A stretch of DNA of 64,000 nucleotides from Carpediemonas membranifera. Its lineage: Eukaryota > Fornicata. This document shows, piece after piece, positions 46,393 through 55,847 of the stretch. Position 1 is the first letter of the stretch. The number at the start of each line of letters is the position of its first letter. The stretch lies in assembly GCA_019828565.1 (NCBI GenBank), contig JAHDYR010000012.1:1550001-1614000 (forward strand), read 5' to 3'. The notes beneath the pieces were generated by a model. It did no database searches and was not told the DNA's origin. It saw nothing but the letters and a program-made list of their open reading frames with translations. Both the position numbers and the translations under genes were made by a program.

Positions 46393-49014
46393 ATGGCTGA
46401 CCAGGTTTTCACTTTTGATGTCCCCACAGAGATTGACAAGACCGTCCTCGGCGGCAAGGGCTGCAGTTTGATGCAGATGTCCAACATCGGCCTTGATGTG
46501 CCCCCCTTCTTTGTCATCCCCTGCCAGACTTGCGTTCACTACATGGAGAACCAGTCCTGGCCCGCTGACTATGAGGCTAAGATCTGGGCTGCTCTCAAGA
46601 AGATCGAGGATGCCACTGGCCGCAAGTTCGGTGATTCCGCCAAGCCCCTTCTCCTCTCCGTCCGTTCCGGCGCCCGCGTTTCCATGCCCGGCATGATGGA
46701 TACCGTCCTCAACCTCGGCCTCAACGACGAGTCCGTCGAGGGCCTCGCTAAGGACTCTGGCAACGAGCGCTTCGCTTGGGATGCCTACCGTCGCTTCATC
46801 CAGATGTACGGTGATGTCGTCCTCGGCGTCCCCCACAAGAACTTCGAGCACATCCTCGAGGGCCTCAAGAAGAAGTACTCTGCTGCCCAGGATACCGACC
46901 TCTCCGCCGAGCACCTCAAGGAGTGCGTCGCCGAGTACCGCGCCATGGTCAAGAAGACCATCAACGAGGAGTTCCCCAAGGACCCCAAGGACCAGCTCAT
47001 CCGCGCTATCAACGCTGTCTTCGACTCCTGGACCAACGAGCGTGCCGTCTACTACCGCAACATGCACTCTATCGACCACCGTTGGGGCACTGCCGTCAAC
47101 GTCCAGTCCATGGTCTTCGGCAACCTCGGCCAGACCTCCGGCACCGGTGTTGGCTTCACCCGTGACCCTGCCACTGGCGAGAAGATGATCTACGGTGAGT
47201 TCCTCCCCAACGCCCAGGGTGAGGACGTCGTCGCTGGTATCCGTACCCCCATCAAGATCTCCGATATGGAGTCCGTTGGCGGTGTCTGGCCCGGCGTCTA
47301 CAAGCAGCTTTGCGATAACTACGACAAGCTCGAGGCCTTCTACAAGGATATGGTCGATCTCGAGTTCACCGTCCAGGACGGCAAGCTTTACATGCTTCAG
47401 GCCCGTGTCGGCAAGCGTACCGCTGCCGCTATGGTCCGTATCGCCGCTGAGATGGTCAAGGAGGGCATGATCACCGAGAAGGAGGCTCTCCTCCGCCAGG
47501 AGCCCAACAAGATCGGCGAGCTTCTCCACAAGACCTTCGACCCCAAGGCTGTCCGCAACGTCGTCGCCACTGGCCTCCCCGCCTCCCCCGGCGCTGGTGT
47601 TGGCCGCGTCGAGTTCACCGCCGCTGATGCCGAGGCCCGCTTCAACGCTGGCGAGCCCGCCATCCTCGTTCGTGCTGAGACCTCCCCCGAGGATATCGTC
47701 GGCATGACCATGTCCCAGGGCATCCTCACCGCCCGCGGTGGCTGCTCTTCTCACGCCGCTGTTGTCGCTCGCGGCATGGGCAAGTGCTGCGTTGCCGGCT
47801 GCTCCGCCGTCGAGGTCGACGAGGAGGCCGAGCAGATGAAGATCAACGGCAAGGTGTTCAAGCGCGGTGACTGGCTCTCTCTTGATGGCTCCACCGGTGA
47901 GGTCATCGAGGGCCAGCTTGCTACCATTGCCCCCGTGTTCTCTGAGAACTTCAACCTCATCCTCCAGTGGGCTGACAAGTACCGCCAGCTCGACATCCGC
48001 ACCAACGCTGACACCCCTGCTGATGCCAAGCAGGCTGTCGCCTTCGGTGCCCAGGGCATCGGCCTCACCCGTACCGAGCACATGTTCTTCGAGCACGACC
48101 GCATCTACTCCATGAGGGAGATGATCGTCTCTGAGACCGCCGAGCAGCGCAAGGCCGCCCTTGCCAAGCTCCTCCCCTTCCAGCGTGACGACTTCATCGG
48201 CATGTTCAAGGCTCTCGAGGGCCGCCCCGCTAACATCCGTCTGCTCGACCCCCCGCTCCACGAGTTCGTCTCCCAGGAGATGGACTTCGCCCCCCTCATC
48301 AAGGCCACCGGCAAGTCCGAGGAGGAGCTCCGCGCCTTCGTCGACTCCCTCGCTGAGGCCAACCCTATGCTTGGCTTCCGTGGCTGCCGTCTCGGCATGG
48401 TCTACCCCGAGATCTCTCGCATGCAGGCCCGCGCCATCATGGAGGCCGCCGCTGAGGTCCAGGCGACTGGCCTCGAGGTCCACCCCGAGATCATGATCCC
48501 CGTCCTCAACCACGTTAACGAGATGGAGGCCATGCGCAAGCTCGTCGCTGACGAGTGCGAGAAGGTCCTCGCCGAGAAGAACATCAAGGTCGACTACCAC
48601 ATCGGCACCATGATCGAGCTTCCCCGCGCTTGCATCACCGCTGACAAGATTGCTGAGCACGCCGAGTACTTCTCGTTCGGTACCAACGATCTGACCCAGA
48701 CCACCACCGGTATCTCTCGTGATGACTACAACAAGTTCATGCCCGTCTACCTCGACAAGTCTGTCTACCCCTTCGACTTCTTCCAGCGCATCGACACTGA
48801 GGGTGTCGGCGAGCTCATGAAGATGGCCGTCCAGAAGGGCCGCACCACCCGCCCCGGCATGAAGATCGGTATCTGCGGCGAGCAGACCGGCCAGGAGTCT
48901 GTCTTCTTCTGCCAGCAGATCGGCCTGACCTACATCTCATGCTCTCCCTTCCGTGTGCCCGGTGCCCGCGTCTCTGCTGCCCAGGCTGCTCTCCTCTACC
49001 CCCGTGAGCAGTAA
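46393..49014 (+). CDS. ppdK: Pyruvate, phosphate dikinase (873 aa)
   Basis: Start at ATG 46393 (a TTG 24 nt upstream is in frame). Catalyses ATP + phosphate + pyruvate to and from AMP + PPi + phosphoenolpyruvate; in anaerobic protists it runs toward ATP in glycolysis. N-terminal nucleotide-binding domain (LGGKGCSLMQMSNIGLDVPP; SVRSGARVSMPGMMDTVLNL). Central phosphohistidine domain GGCSSHAAVVARGMGK with the swivelling His; the usual Met-Thr before Ser-His is Cys-Ser here. C-terminal PEP/pyruvate barrel: GIGLTRTEHMFF, RLLDPPLHEF, SFGTNDLTQTT and the catalytic Cys in YISCSPFRVPGARVSAAQAA. Full length for the family. Extreme C-ending codon bias suggests very high expression. Ends CAGTAAGTAAAG, a stop plus possible poly(A) signal. 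Confidence 0.97.
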   Translation: MADQVFTFDVPTEIDKTVLGGKGCSLMQMSNIGLDVPPFFVIPCQTCVHYMENQSWPADYEAKIWAALKKIEDATGRKFGDSAKPLLLSVRSGARVSMPGMMDTVLNLGLNDESVEGLAKDSGNERFAWDAYRRFIQMYGDVVLGVPHKNFEHILEGLKKKYSAAQDTDLSAEHLKECVAEYRAMVKKTINEEFPKDPKDQLIRAINAVFDSWTNERAVYYRNMHSIDHRWGTAVNVQSMVFGNLGQTSGTGVGFTRDPATGEKMIYGEFLPNAQGEDVVAGIRTPIKISDMESVGGVWPGVYKQLCDNYDKLEAFYKDMVDLEFTVQDGKLYMLQARVGKRTAAAMVRIAAEMVKEGMITEKEALLRQEPNKIGELLHKTFDPKAVRNVVATGLPASPGAGVGRVEFTAADAEARFNAGEPAILVRAETSPEDIVGMTMSQGILTARGGCSSHAAVVARGMGKCCVAGCSAVEVDEEAEQMKINGKVFKRGDWLSLDGSTGEVIEGQLATIAPVFSENFNLILQWADKYRQLDIRTNADTPADAKQAVAFGAQGIGLTRTEHMFFEHDRIYSMREMIVSETAEQRKAALAKLLPFQRDDFIGMFKALEGRPANIRLLDPPLHEFVSQEMDFAPLIKATGKSEEELRAFVDSLAEANPMLGFRGCRLGMVYPEISRMQARAIMEAAAEVQATGLEVHPEIMIPVLNHVNEMEAMRKLVADECEKVLAEKNIKVDYHIGTMIELPRACITADKIAEHAEYFSFGTNDLTQTTTGISRDDYNKFMPVYLDKSVYPFDFFQRIDTEGVGELMKMAVQKGRTTRPGMKIGICGEQTGQESVFFCQQIGLTYISCSPFRVPGARVSAAQAALLYPREQ

Positions 49015-49352
49015 GTAAAGTTGTCTGTTGATCCCGTACTATGTGTGCTCTTTTCCAATGAATGACGGCAGTCTCTGTTTCTATCCTGTCGTCTATCAGC
49101 ATGCTGTTAGACAGTCAGCGGGCACCGCACTTCTGCAATTCAACCGTAATATATATGCTGATTTAAAATTCATCAGCAAAGTTATATGATATACTCACCG
49201 GAATCGGTACGATAATGATTTTGATAGGAAGCTTTGGAGATATCGCTATGGCGACCTCTCAAAATCATTATCATACCGATTCCCTCGAGTCAATCTTGAG
49301 ATACGTTTGCTATGTCTTGTCTCGTGCTGTGATCACTGACTCTGAGCACTTG
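49015..49352. other. Region 3' of pyruvate phosphate dikinase containing a fold-back element
   Basis: No gene; AT-rich, with the inverted repeat at 49200-49283. Confidence 0.5.
49200..49283. repeat. 84-bp fold-back element
   Basis: Arms of 24 bp with one mismatch (GGAATCGGTAC-GATAATGA and complement), loop about 36 nt. Sequence unlike the fold-back at 11230. Could be a miniature inverted-repeat transposon or a 3' RNA hairpin. Confidence 0.6.
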
Positions 49353-50345
49353 TCAAAGCCATCGGGATCGTGACGATGAACGTTGTCGGGGTGGCGTTGG
49401 CCTCGACCTCCACGCGCGCGCTACGCTCATGGTCGTCATGAACGATGAGCTCAGGCGGGTCCGGGTGTGGGTCGCCTTGATCGATGCCTTATCCATGTTG
49501 AAGATTAGGCGAGGCGAATAATTCTCCGGCAGAATCTCGGAGTCCACCAGGTCGGCCCAGGCAGTTGCCTTACCCCGAGTCATCTTCGTCAGCTTGCCCT
49601 TGTCATACACGATGGCCGTCTGGACCTGGAAGCCAGTGCCCTTGAGCATCTCGCTGAGCTGATCTCGGGTGGGTCTGTGAGTCCCGTCAAAGCTCCCTCA
49701 TATGTCGTGGTCGCAGTTCACGTACTGCTGCCGCCGCAGCTTTTCGCTCAAGAGGGCCCAGCCGGCAACCGACCTGGAGAGGCTTCTTCCAGGTGCGGCA
49801 GGAGGTGTTCACGGTTCTTATCCTGCCAGCACGACGACTCACCCCGGGAAGAGCGTCCGTGGCAGCCACGACAGACACAGTCGACTGCACGCGAGACATG
49901 GCGTGATCCACGCAGCAGCCGCTCCTGCTGCCCGAACTCGCTCCCCCATGCCGCTTGAGTCGTTGGAGGCGATCGCAGACGAGTTGATGACGATGACCGG
50001 GTACTCCAAGTCCCAGAGCGGGGCCACGGTGCGGCCATGCGGCATGCGCTCCTTGGGGCATGGCCGGAAAAGATCAACGCTATCGTGGACGCGATCCCAG
50101 CGCCGGGAGAATTACAAGTGGCGGTGTGGCAATCCAAAACGCAGAGTTGGAATAACATCACGCTCGCGGCGGCCGACGGCCGTTCTGGGAGGTGCCGCAG
50201 CCATCTATTGAGCGTCTGGGTGGGGTTGTCTCGTCAGGGTGGCGAGGTGCGGGAAGTCTCGGGTTCGAGCATCTGGGTCAGGTCGAGTGGGAAGACCCAC
50301 GCCCGGATGAAGGCCAGGAAGTGCCTTGGGGGCGACCCTGCAGAT
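49353..50345 (-). pseudogene. Decayed transposase-like coding patch
   Basis: Pieces in different frames on the minus strand: GSFDGTHRPTRDQLSEMLKG and FQVQTAIVYDKGKLTKMTRG, then PENYSPRLIFNMDKAS, then (another frame) PDPPELIVHDDHERSARVEV. The IFNMD segment is reminiscent of the second Asp region of pogo/Tigger-like DDE transposases, but this is weak. Upstream pieces (PLWDLEYPVIVINSSAIASN) are in yet other frames. Several stops and frame changes: not functional. Two TTACC-type pentamers mark its right end at 50349-50359. Confidence 0.35.
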
Positions 50346-50348
50346 CAG

Positions 50349-50359
50349 CCTTACCTTAC
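50349..50359. repeat. CCTTACCTTAC pentamer repeat at a breakpoint
   Basis: Just over two units of the same pentamer found in elements D and I, at the right border of the decayed transposase-like patch. 50360-50636 to its right holds no gene. Confidence 0.5.
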
Positions 50360-50636
50360 AACGGGTATGACGCCGCTTAGTGATCGTCACCTTGCACCAT
50401 ACTCTCCGCTACATACATAAACATTCTTGTCGCCATTGGTTTGTCATTGGCCTCGCTACCTGGTTTATTGTATCAACGGCCCATTCGCTCTTCCGCTTCT
50501 ATTCTTGAGGCAAAAGACGATCAATGACCCCTGACCATAGCGTGGTGACCCTTCAACGAGGATCGGTAAAGTGCACCGCATTCGGTGTCGAGGACGTGAA
50601 GCTCAAGATCCCCTCATGCCCATCCATCTCCGCGGA

Positions 50637-51834
50637 ATGTTTATGCTACTCATTATTCTTACCGCATTCCTCGTAAGAGCTGATGATGATGACATGTGCA
50701 CCATGTTCTCGGATACATGCTCTGAGTTCGTCTCCTTCACTCTCTTTCTCACTCAGCTGCCTTTCAATGTACCCAGATTGCTCCTGGTGCAACGATGATG
50801 ATCCAGCGAACCCCGGCAGCAAGGTTGGCTGCCACAACATGACCTCAACAGCCACGACGACCTGCAAGATCAACGAGTACCACGCCATCGACGCCCTCAC
50901 TGCCCCCAACTGCTGCGTTGATTCCACCGGATGCTCAGACTGCACGACGATGAGCTACTGCAACTACTGCTGGGACTCTTCCTCCGGCGACGTGTGCCTC
51001 CCCAACGCCGAGGGCGCCACCACCTTCACATGTCCGGGCGGCTCCATCGACGTCAACACATGCTGCCACCAGTTCTCCGGTGACTGTGACAAGTGCACCA
51101 AGGGTGCATGCCGCTGGTGCGTCAAGGACGGCAAGGAGTCCTGCGTCGAACTGTCCAATCCCTCTTGCAAGAAGAAGTACGCCACTTGCTGCGGCACGAC
51201 AGGCCACACGACATGCCCCATGTGCTTTGGTGACATCCACGCGATCGACCCAACCTCACCCCCCTGCGTCTGGTGCGAGTCGACCGACAAGTGCATCCAC
51301 ACCGACCTGGTCGACACGTGCGACGTGCCCAACCCCATCGGCCCAAACTACTGTGAGGACTCGTGTTTCGCTCACAAGAATTGCAAGACATGCACCAGCA
51401 ACCCCCGCTGTGTGTGGCTGGCCAAGGTCCACTGGGACGAGTTCAGCACCGACCCACTCCTCGCCGGCAACGCCTTCTGTGTGGCAGGGTCGCCGTTCGG
51501 CCCGAGCAAGGAGTATCTGGACTTCAAGAACCGGTACTACTTTTCGCCGGCCTCTTTCTACTGGGGCTCGTGCGAGGTGTCTGCCCACACCATCCGGGCC
51601 ATCCTCATCACCATCGTCATCGCACTTATCATGCTAATCCTGGTCATTATTTGCTCGATGTTCGCTGTTTCCACGCTCTACGCCCGCCGCAAGGTGGCGA
51701 GGCAGGAGAAGAGGAGGCAGCGGCTTCGGGACGACATTGAGGAGGCCGACCGGATGCTGGTTGACGACAATGAGGACGCGGATGCCGTCCTGTTCGACGA
51801 AGTGGCGTGGTTTACGGAGGATGAGGAGCAGTGA
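50637..51834 (+). CDS. PSI-like cysteine-rich type I membrane protein, two exons
   Basis: Exon 1 50637-50725 starts at ATG 50637 with a signal peptide (MFMLLIILTAFLVRA); exon 2 is 50757-51834. Joining across the 31-nt candidate intron restores a cysteine module reading CSDCLSMYPDCSWC, typical PSI/plexin-repeat spacing. More modules follow (CSDCTTMSYCNYCW, CDKCTKGACRWC, CKTCTSNPRCVWL). One membrane span near the end (IRAILITIVIALIMLILVII) precedes a basic then acidic cytosolic tail of about 60 residues. Likely a surface receptor or adhesin; ligand unknown. Without the splice, exon 1 would end in a frame lacking cysteines, so an intron or an indel is required. GTAAATAG follows the stop within 15 nt. 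Confidence 0.75.
50726..50756 (+). other. Candidate 31-nt intron in the PSI-like gene
   Basis: Begins GTTCGT, is pyrimidine-rich, and ends CTCACTCAG. Its removal restores the frame exactly at a conserved cysteine module. Size agrees with the 33-nt intron at 9948-9980 and the 29-nt candidate in element A. Confidence 0.55.
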
Positions 51835-52390
51835 ATGTATATTACGTAAATAGAGCCAGGCTTGTCGGTGGATGGGGCCATGAAACAAGGAGGAAGGGAG
51901 CGTGAGGTGTGGAAATAGCTAGCATGCATCAATTGCTTCATGAGACATCAACGATAGACGAGTCTGTGCAGCGAGAGGTAAACCGTAGGGTCACCTTTCA
52001 GTCAACAGGTTACCATCACACTCAGTCGAACTATCGTCTTGTAAATTTTCGCGCCTCTGGCGTGGGTTGAAGACGGTTGGGCATACTGTTCACCACTACA
52101 AACTCAGATTAACTACGAAAAGACGGGCGTCGAGGTCATCGACCATGATCAGTTTAACGTGCGCGGGTCTGCTGTCTGCTGGCAATGCGAGCTCAAGTCA
52201 GCTGATGGCAGTTAAGCCGAATGTACACCTCAAACAGGCTAATGTTAAACTGATCATGGTCGATGATGTCGATGAATGGGGAAACCACTGTTGGGGTTGA
52301 GTGTGAGGATGTCGGTGGTCCGTCTGGTGACCTTCTTCGGGCGAGCAGGATTAGGCACATTGGCATGTTGCATGGCTCATCCCGCCATAA
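51835..52390. promoter_or_regulatory. Upstream region of coiled-coil gene copy 1, with a 23-bp inverted repeat
   Basis: No clear gene. Perfect 23-bp arms at 52135-52157 and 52243-52265 (core GACCATGATCAGTTTAAC and complement) with an 85-nt loop. Both arms would encode IDHDQFN in one orientation, so one arm may be an inverted copy of the other. The same structure precedes gene copy 2. Confidence 0.6.
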
Positions 52391-53702
52391 ATGGTCAATG
52401 TATTTCGCTTTGAACCGCGCGCGATGCGAGCAGCGGCAAAAGAAATACAACTCAACGTCAGAACCGATGAATTTACAGAGGCTGCACCGATGATGATCCG
52501 ATTTGGTCATTCTTCTGCCGAAAAGTTGCATATTGAGCTCTCTAGAGCAAATGATCACACGTTTCTGCTTACAAACACAATTACAGCCTCTAACATGAGA
52601 GAAATGTACCAAATTCCGTCATCAACGCAACTACAGGCCGAGCCAACACTGAATTCGGTCCTACTCGGCTGGGAGGAAACCGACACCAGCCCCCGCGGCT
52701 ACACGCTGCACGCGAGCCCATCTGAGCCGGGTAAGTACCTTCTTGAGCGTCGAATCGGTATGCAGGTCGGCTTTGGTGTCAGTATGGTGCTCGACGTCAC
52801 CCCTAGTCCTGGCCGAGGCGAGCGCAGGAGAGCGGCATGATCACATTGCCCGTCTGCTCCAGACCAGGGATGCCAGGATCAAGGCGCTCAGTGCTGAGCT
52901 GGAGGTGGCCCGGAGCAAGGGGCAGTCTGGGGCTGCCGAGGTCGAGACCACTGTGGCCCGCCTGGCCGCCGTCGAGGCAGAACGGGACAGGCTTGACATG
53001 GACAACAGGAAGCTCCGCATGCAGGTCAGCGAGCTGGAGAGCAGGATTTCGGACCTTCAGGAGCAGCTCGAGGCATCCCCAGACGTGGCCGAGGTCGACT
53101 GGCAGGCCCAATACATTCTCGAGCTCGAGGAGGACCTGAGTCGACTCAGGTCTGAATTGGGGGCAATCGACGTGCTGAGGGCAGACCTGGCTCAGGCCGA
53201 GGAGGCTATCGAGGTTAAGACGGCTGCCCTGTCCCGGCAAGAGGAAGAGAACGCCTTCACCCTGGATGAGCTTCGGGCGACTCGGGACCGGGTCGAGGAG
53301 CTCGACAAGGAGCGGCGGGACCTCAGTGGCACCGTGGCTGAGTGCCAGACCAGGATCGCCCAGCTCGGGTCCCAGCTGGAGGAGTCCACCCGCGTCCGGG
53401 ACGAAGCGTTGACGAGATCAAAGCTGACACTCGACACCGACCGGGAGCAGCTTAAAAGTGCGCAGGATGAGGCTAGCAGGTCAAAACACGAGCTCGATCA
53501 GATCTTCAGAGAGGTGCATTTGCTCCGGCAGAGGAACGAGGATCTTCGGGCTGAGCTGAATCGAACCCAGCAGGCCTTTGATTCGACAAAGGAGCAGTGT
53601 GCTGAAGACATCGGGAACCTGATCGAGGAACTCGAGGGTCTCAGGGGGGCCCAGTCGAGCGTGCTGTTATGGGAGGTACCGTGGCAGGCGCCAGTGCAGT
53701 GA
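52391..53702 (+). pseudogene. Coiled-coil gene copy 1, one-base insertion
   Basis: Near-identical to copy 2 (54088-55395) from upstream of the ATG to about 53445. Copy 1 has an extra C in the run at 52799-52803 (CACCCCTAG against CACCCTAG), which shifts the frame; the coding sequence then continues in the next frame to 53702. The last ~83 codons differ from copy 2 except for a shared pattern, QC..D…L and VL..EVPW. Probably a recent tandem duplicate with a different 3' end; the insertion may be a sequencing error. Confidence 0.75.
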
Positions 53703-54087
53703 GAGCTAGCAAGTGTAACAGGTAATGAAGGGCGTGCCTCGTCAGTAAACGATCACGGTGTCTGGTGAGGATCGGCGAGCATTCACTGACAAAGGTTAAG
53801 ATTAACTACGTGAAGACGGGTGGGCGTCGAGGTCATCGACCATGATCAGTTTAACGTGCGCGGGTCTGCTGTCTGCTGGCAATGCGAGCTCAAGTCAGCT
53901 GATGGCAGTTAAGCCGAATGTACACCTCAAACAGGCTAATGTTAAACTGATCATGGTCGATGATGTCGATGAATGGGGAAACCACTGTTGGGGTTGAGTG
54001 TGAGGATGTCGGTGGTCCGTCTGGTGACCTTCTTCGGGCGAGCAGGATTAGGCACATTGGCATGTTGCATGGCTCATCCCGCCATAA
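53703..54087. promoter_or_regulatory. Upstream region of coiled-coil gene copy 2, with the duplicated inverted repeat
   Basis: From about 53800 this repeats 52120-52390, including the inverted arms near 53832-53854 and 53940-53962. No gene. Confidence 0.6.
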
Positions 54088-55395
54088 ATGGTCAATGTAT
54101 TTCGCTTTGAACCGCGCGCGATGCGAGCAGCGGCAAAAGAAATACAACTCAACGTCAGAACCGATGAATTTACAGAGGCTGCACCGATGATGATCCGATT
54201 TGGTCATTCTTCTGCCGAAAAGTTGCATATTGAGCTCTCTAGAGCAAATGATCACACGTTTCTGCTTACAAACACAATTACAGCCTCTAACATGAGAGAA
54301 ATGTACCAAATTCCGTCATCAACGCAACTACAGGCCGAGCCAACACTGAATTCGGTCCTACTCGGCTGGGAGGAAACCGACACCAGCCCCCGCGGCTACA
54401 CGCTGCACGCGAGCCCATCTGAGCCGGGTAAGTACCTTCTTGAGCGTCGAATCGGTATGCAGGTCGGCTTTGGTGTCAGTATGGTGCTCGACGTCACCCT
54501 AGTCCTGGCCGAGGCGAGCGCAGGAGAGCGGCATGATCACATTGCCCGTCTGCTCCAGACCAGGGATGCCAGGATCAAGGCGCTCAGTGCTGAGCTGGAG
54601 GTGGCCCGGAGCAAGGGGCAGTCTGGGGCTGCCGAGGTCGAGACCACTGTGGCCCGCCTGGCCGCCGTCGAGGCAGAACGGGACAGGCTTGACATGGACA
54701 ACAGGAAGCTCCGCATGCAGGTCAGCGAGCTGGAGAGCAGGATTTCGGACCTTCAGGAGCAGCTCGAGGCATCCCCAGACGTGGCCGAGGTCGACTGGCA
54801 GGCCCAATACATTCTCGAGCTCGAGGAGGACCTGAGTCGACTCAGGTCTGAATTGGGGGCAATCGACGTGCTGAGGGCAGACCTGGCTCAGGCCGAGGAG
54901 GCTATCGAGGTTAAGACGGCTGCCCTGTCCCGGCAAGAGGAAGAGAACGCCTTCACCCTGGATGAGCTTCGGGCGACTCGGGACCGGGTCGAGGAGCTCG
55001 ACAAGGAGCGGCGGGACCTCAGTGGCACCGTGGCTGAGTGCCAGACCAGGATCGCCCAGCTCGGGTCCCAGCTGGAGGAGTCCACCCGCGTCCGGGACGA
55101 AGCGTTGACGAGATCAAAGCTGACACTCGACACCGACCGAGAGCAGATCAGGACGCTTCGGAGCCATGCGAACGAGGCTGAGCAAGCGGCAGCCGACCTC
55201 CGCCAGAAGCTGAGCAGGTCCCAGAGGGAGGCCCAGGAGCTGCGGGTCGAGCTGGGCGATGCCCGGGCTGAGAACCAGGCGCTGTTCGACCAGTGCTCGG
55301 CAGACGTCAATGCCCTGTACCAGAAGCTGGTTGAACAGGGCCAGCAGGGGCGGGCGGTGCTGTTCGAGGTCCCATGGGACGCGGAGGTCGGGTGA
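54088..55395 (+). CDS. Coiled-coil protein, copy 2 (435 aa)
   Basis: ATG 54088. Residues 1-150 form a non-coiled N-terminal domain of unknown type (MVNVFRFEPRAMRAAAKEIQ; GYTLHASPSEPGKYLLERRI). Residues about 150-415 are a long coiled coil with heptad-like Leu/Glu/Arg pattern (ETTVARLAAVEAERDRLDMD; RVEELDKERRDLSGTV). The end reads AVLFEVPWDAEVG. No membrane segment. A cytoskeletal or scaffold role is plausible from the shape alone. Neighbour copy 1 is its tandem duplicate, and the two differ mainly after the codon for DTDREQ. Confidence 0.75.
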   Translation: MVNVFRFEPRAMRAAAKEIQLNVRTDEFTEAAPMMIRFGHSSAEKLHIELSRANDHTFLLTNTITASNMREMYQIPSSTQLQAEPTLNSVLLGWEETDTSPRGYTLHASPSEPGKYLLERRIGMQVGFGVSMVLDVTLVLAEASAGERHDHIARLLQTRDARIKALSAELEVARSKGQSGAAEVETTVARLAAVEAERDRLDMDNRKLRMQVSELESRISDLQEQLEASPDVAEVDWQAQYILELEEDLSRLRSELGAIDVLRADLAQAEEAIEVKTAALSRQEEENAFTLDELRATRDRVEELDKERRDLSGTVAECQTRIAQLGSQLEESTRVRDEALTRSKLTLDTDREQIRTLRSHANEAEQAAADLRQKLSRSQREAQELRVELGDARAENQALFDQCSADVNALYQKLVEQGQQGRAVLFEVPWDAEVG

Positions 55396-55847
55396 GTTGG
55401 GGCCTGACCGGTTAATGAAACTGGCCGTGACAGCGTTCAGCATCGTAACGTTGGTGTTGTCCTTGCTAAGAAAGAAAGGAAATGAACAGAAGCAGTTTAA
55501 ACGTCTCATCAATTGATTTGGCCACAACAGTTGGCCCCGTGATGGAGGAGAGTCGCCATCCTAGCTATCAGATCAGGACCGGATGGAGACTGGTACAACG
55601 AAAGGCCGATATTAGAACTGCAACAGCTTATCCTCTGGGAGAAGGAAGAGATATGGGAGGGGCTGAAGAAGGGACTCCAGGCCCTAGGAGAGGTGTATAA
55701 CAGCTACAAGGAGTAAAGAGACTATCAGACACATGAGCTAGCAGAACAAGGGTACGCTAACAACAATATCAGGAACAAGTATAAAGCACCAAAGCAAACA
55801 GAAAATCAGATGTCAGACAAATCCACACAGTGGTTGCACCAGTCAAA
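55396..55847. other. Intergenic region between coiled-coil gene and element G
   Basis: No convincing gene; a 72-codon frame at 55482-55700 has no support. AT-richer toward the right, ending at the truncation point of element G. Confidence 0.4.

Noticed and set aside
46264-48660. 798-codon open frame antisense to pyruvate phosphate dikinase
   Set aside because: It is a mirror of the extreme codon bias of the real gene (C- or T-ending codons leave few antisense stops); composition is Leu/Glu/Val-rich low complexity with no domain.
50255-50285. tRNA-like B box (GGTTCGAGCAT)
   Set aside because: No matching A box, anticodon arm or acceptor stem can be built. I found no tRNA, rRNA or other known RNA gene in the window.
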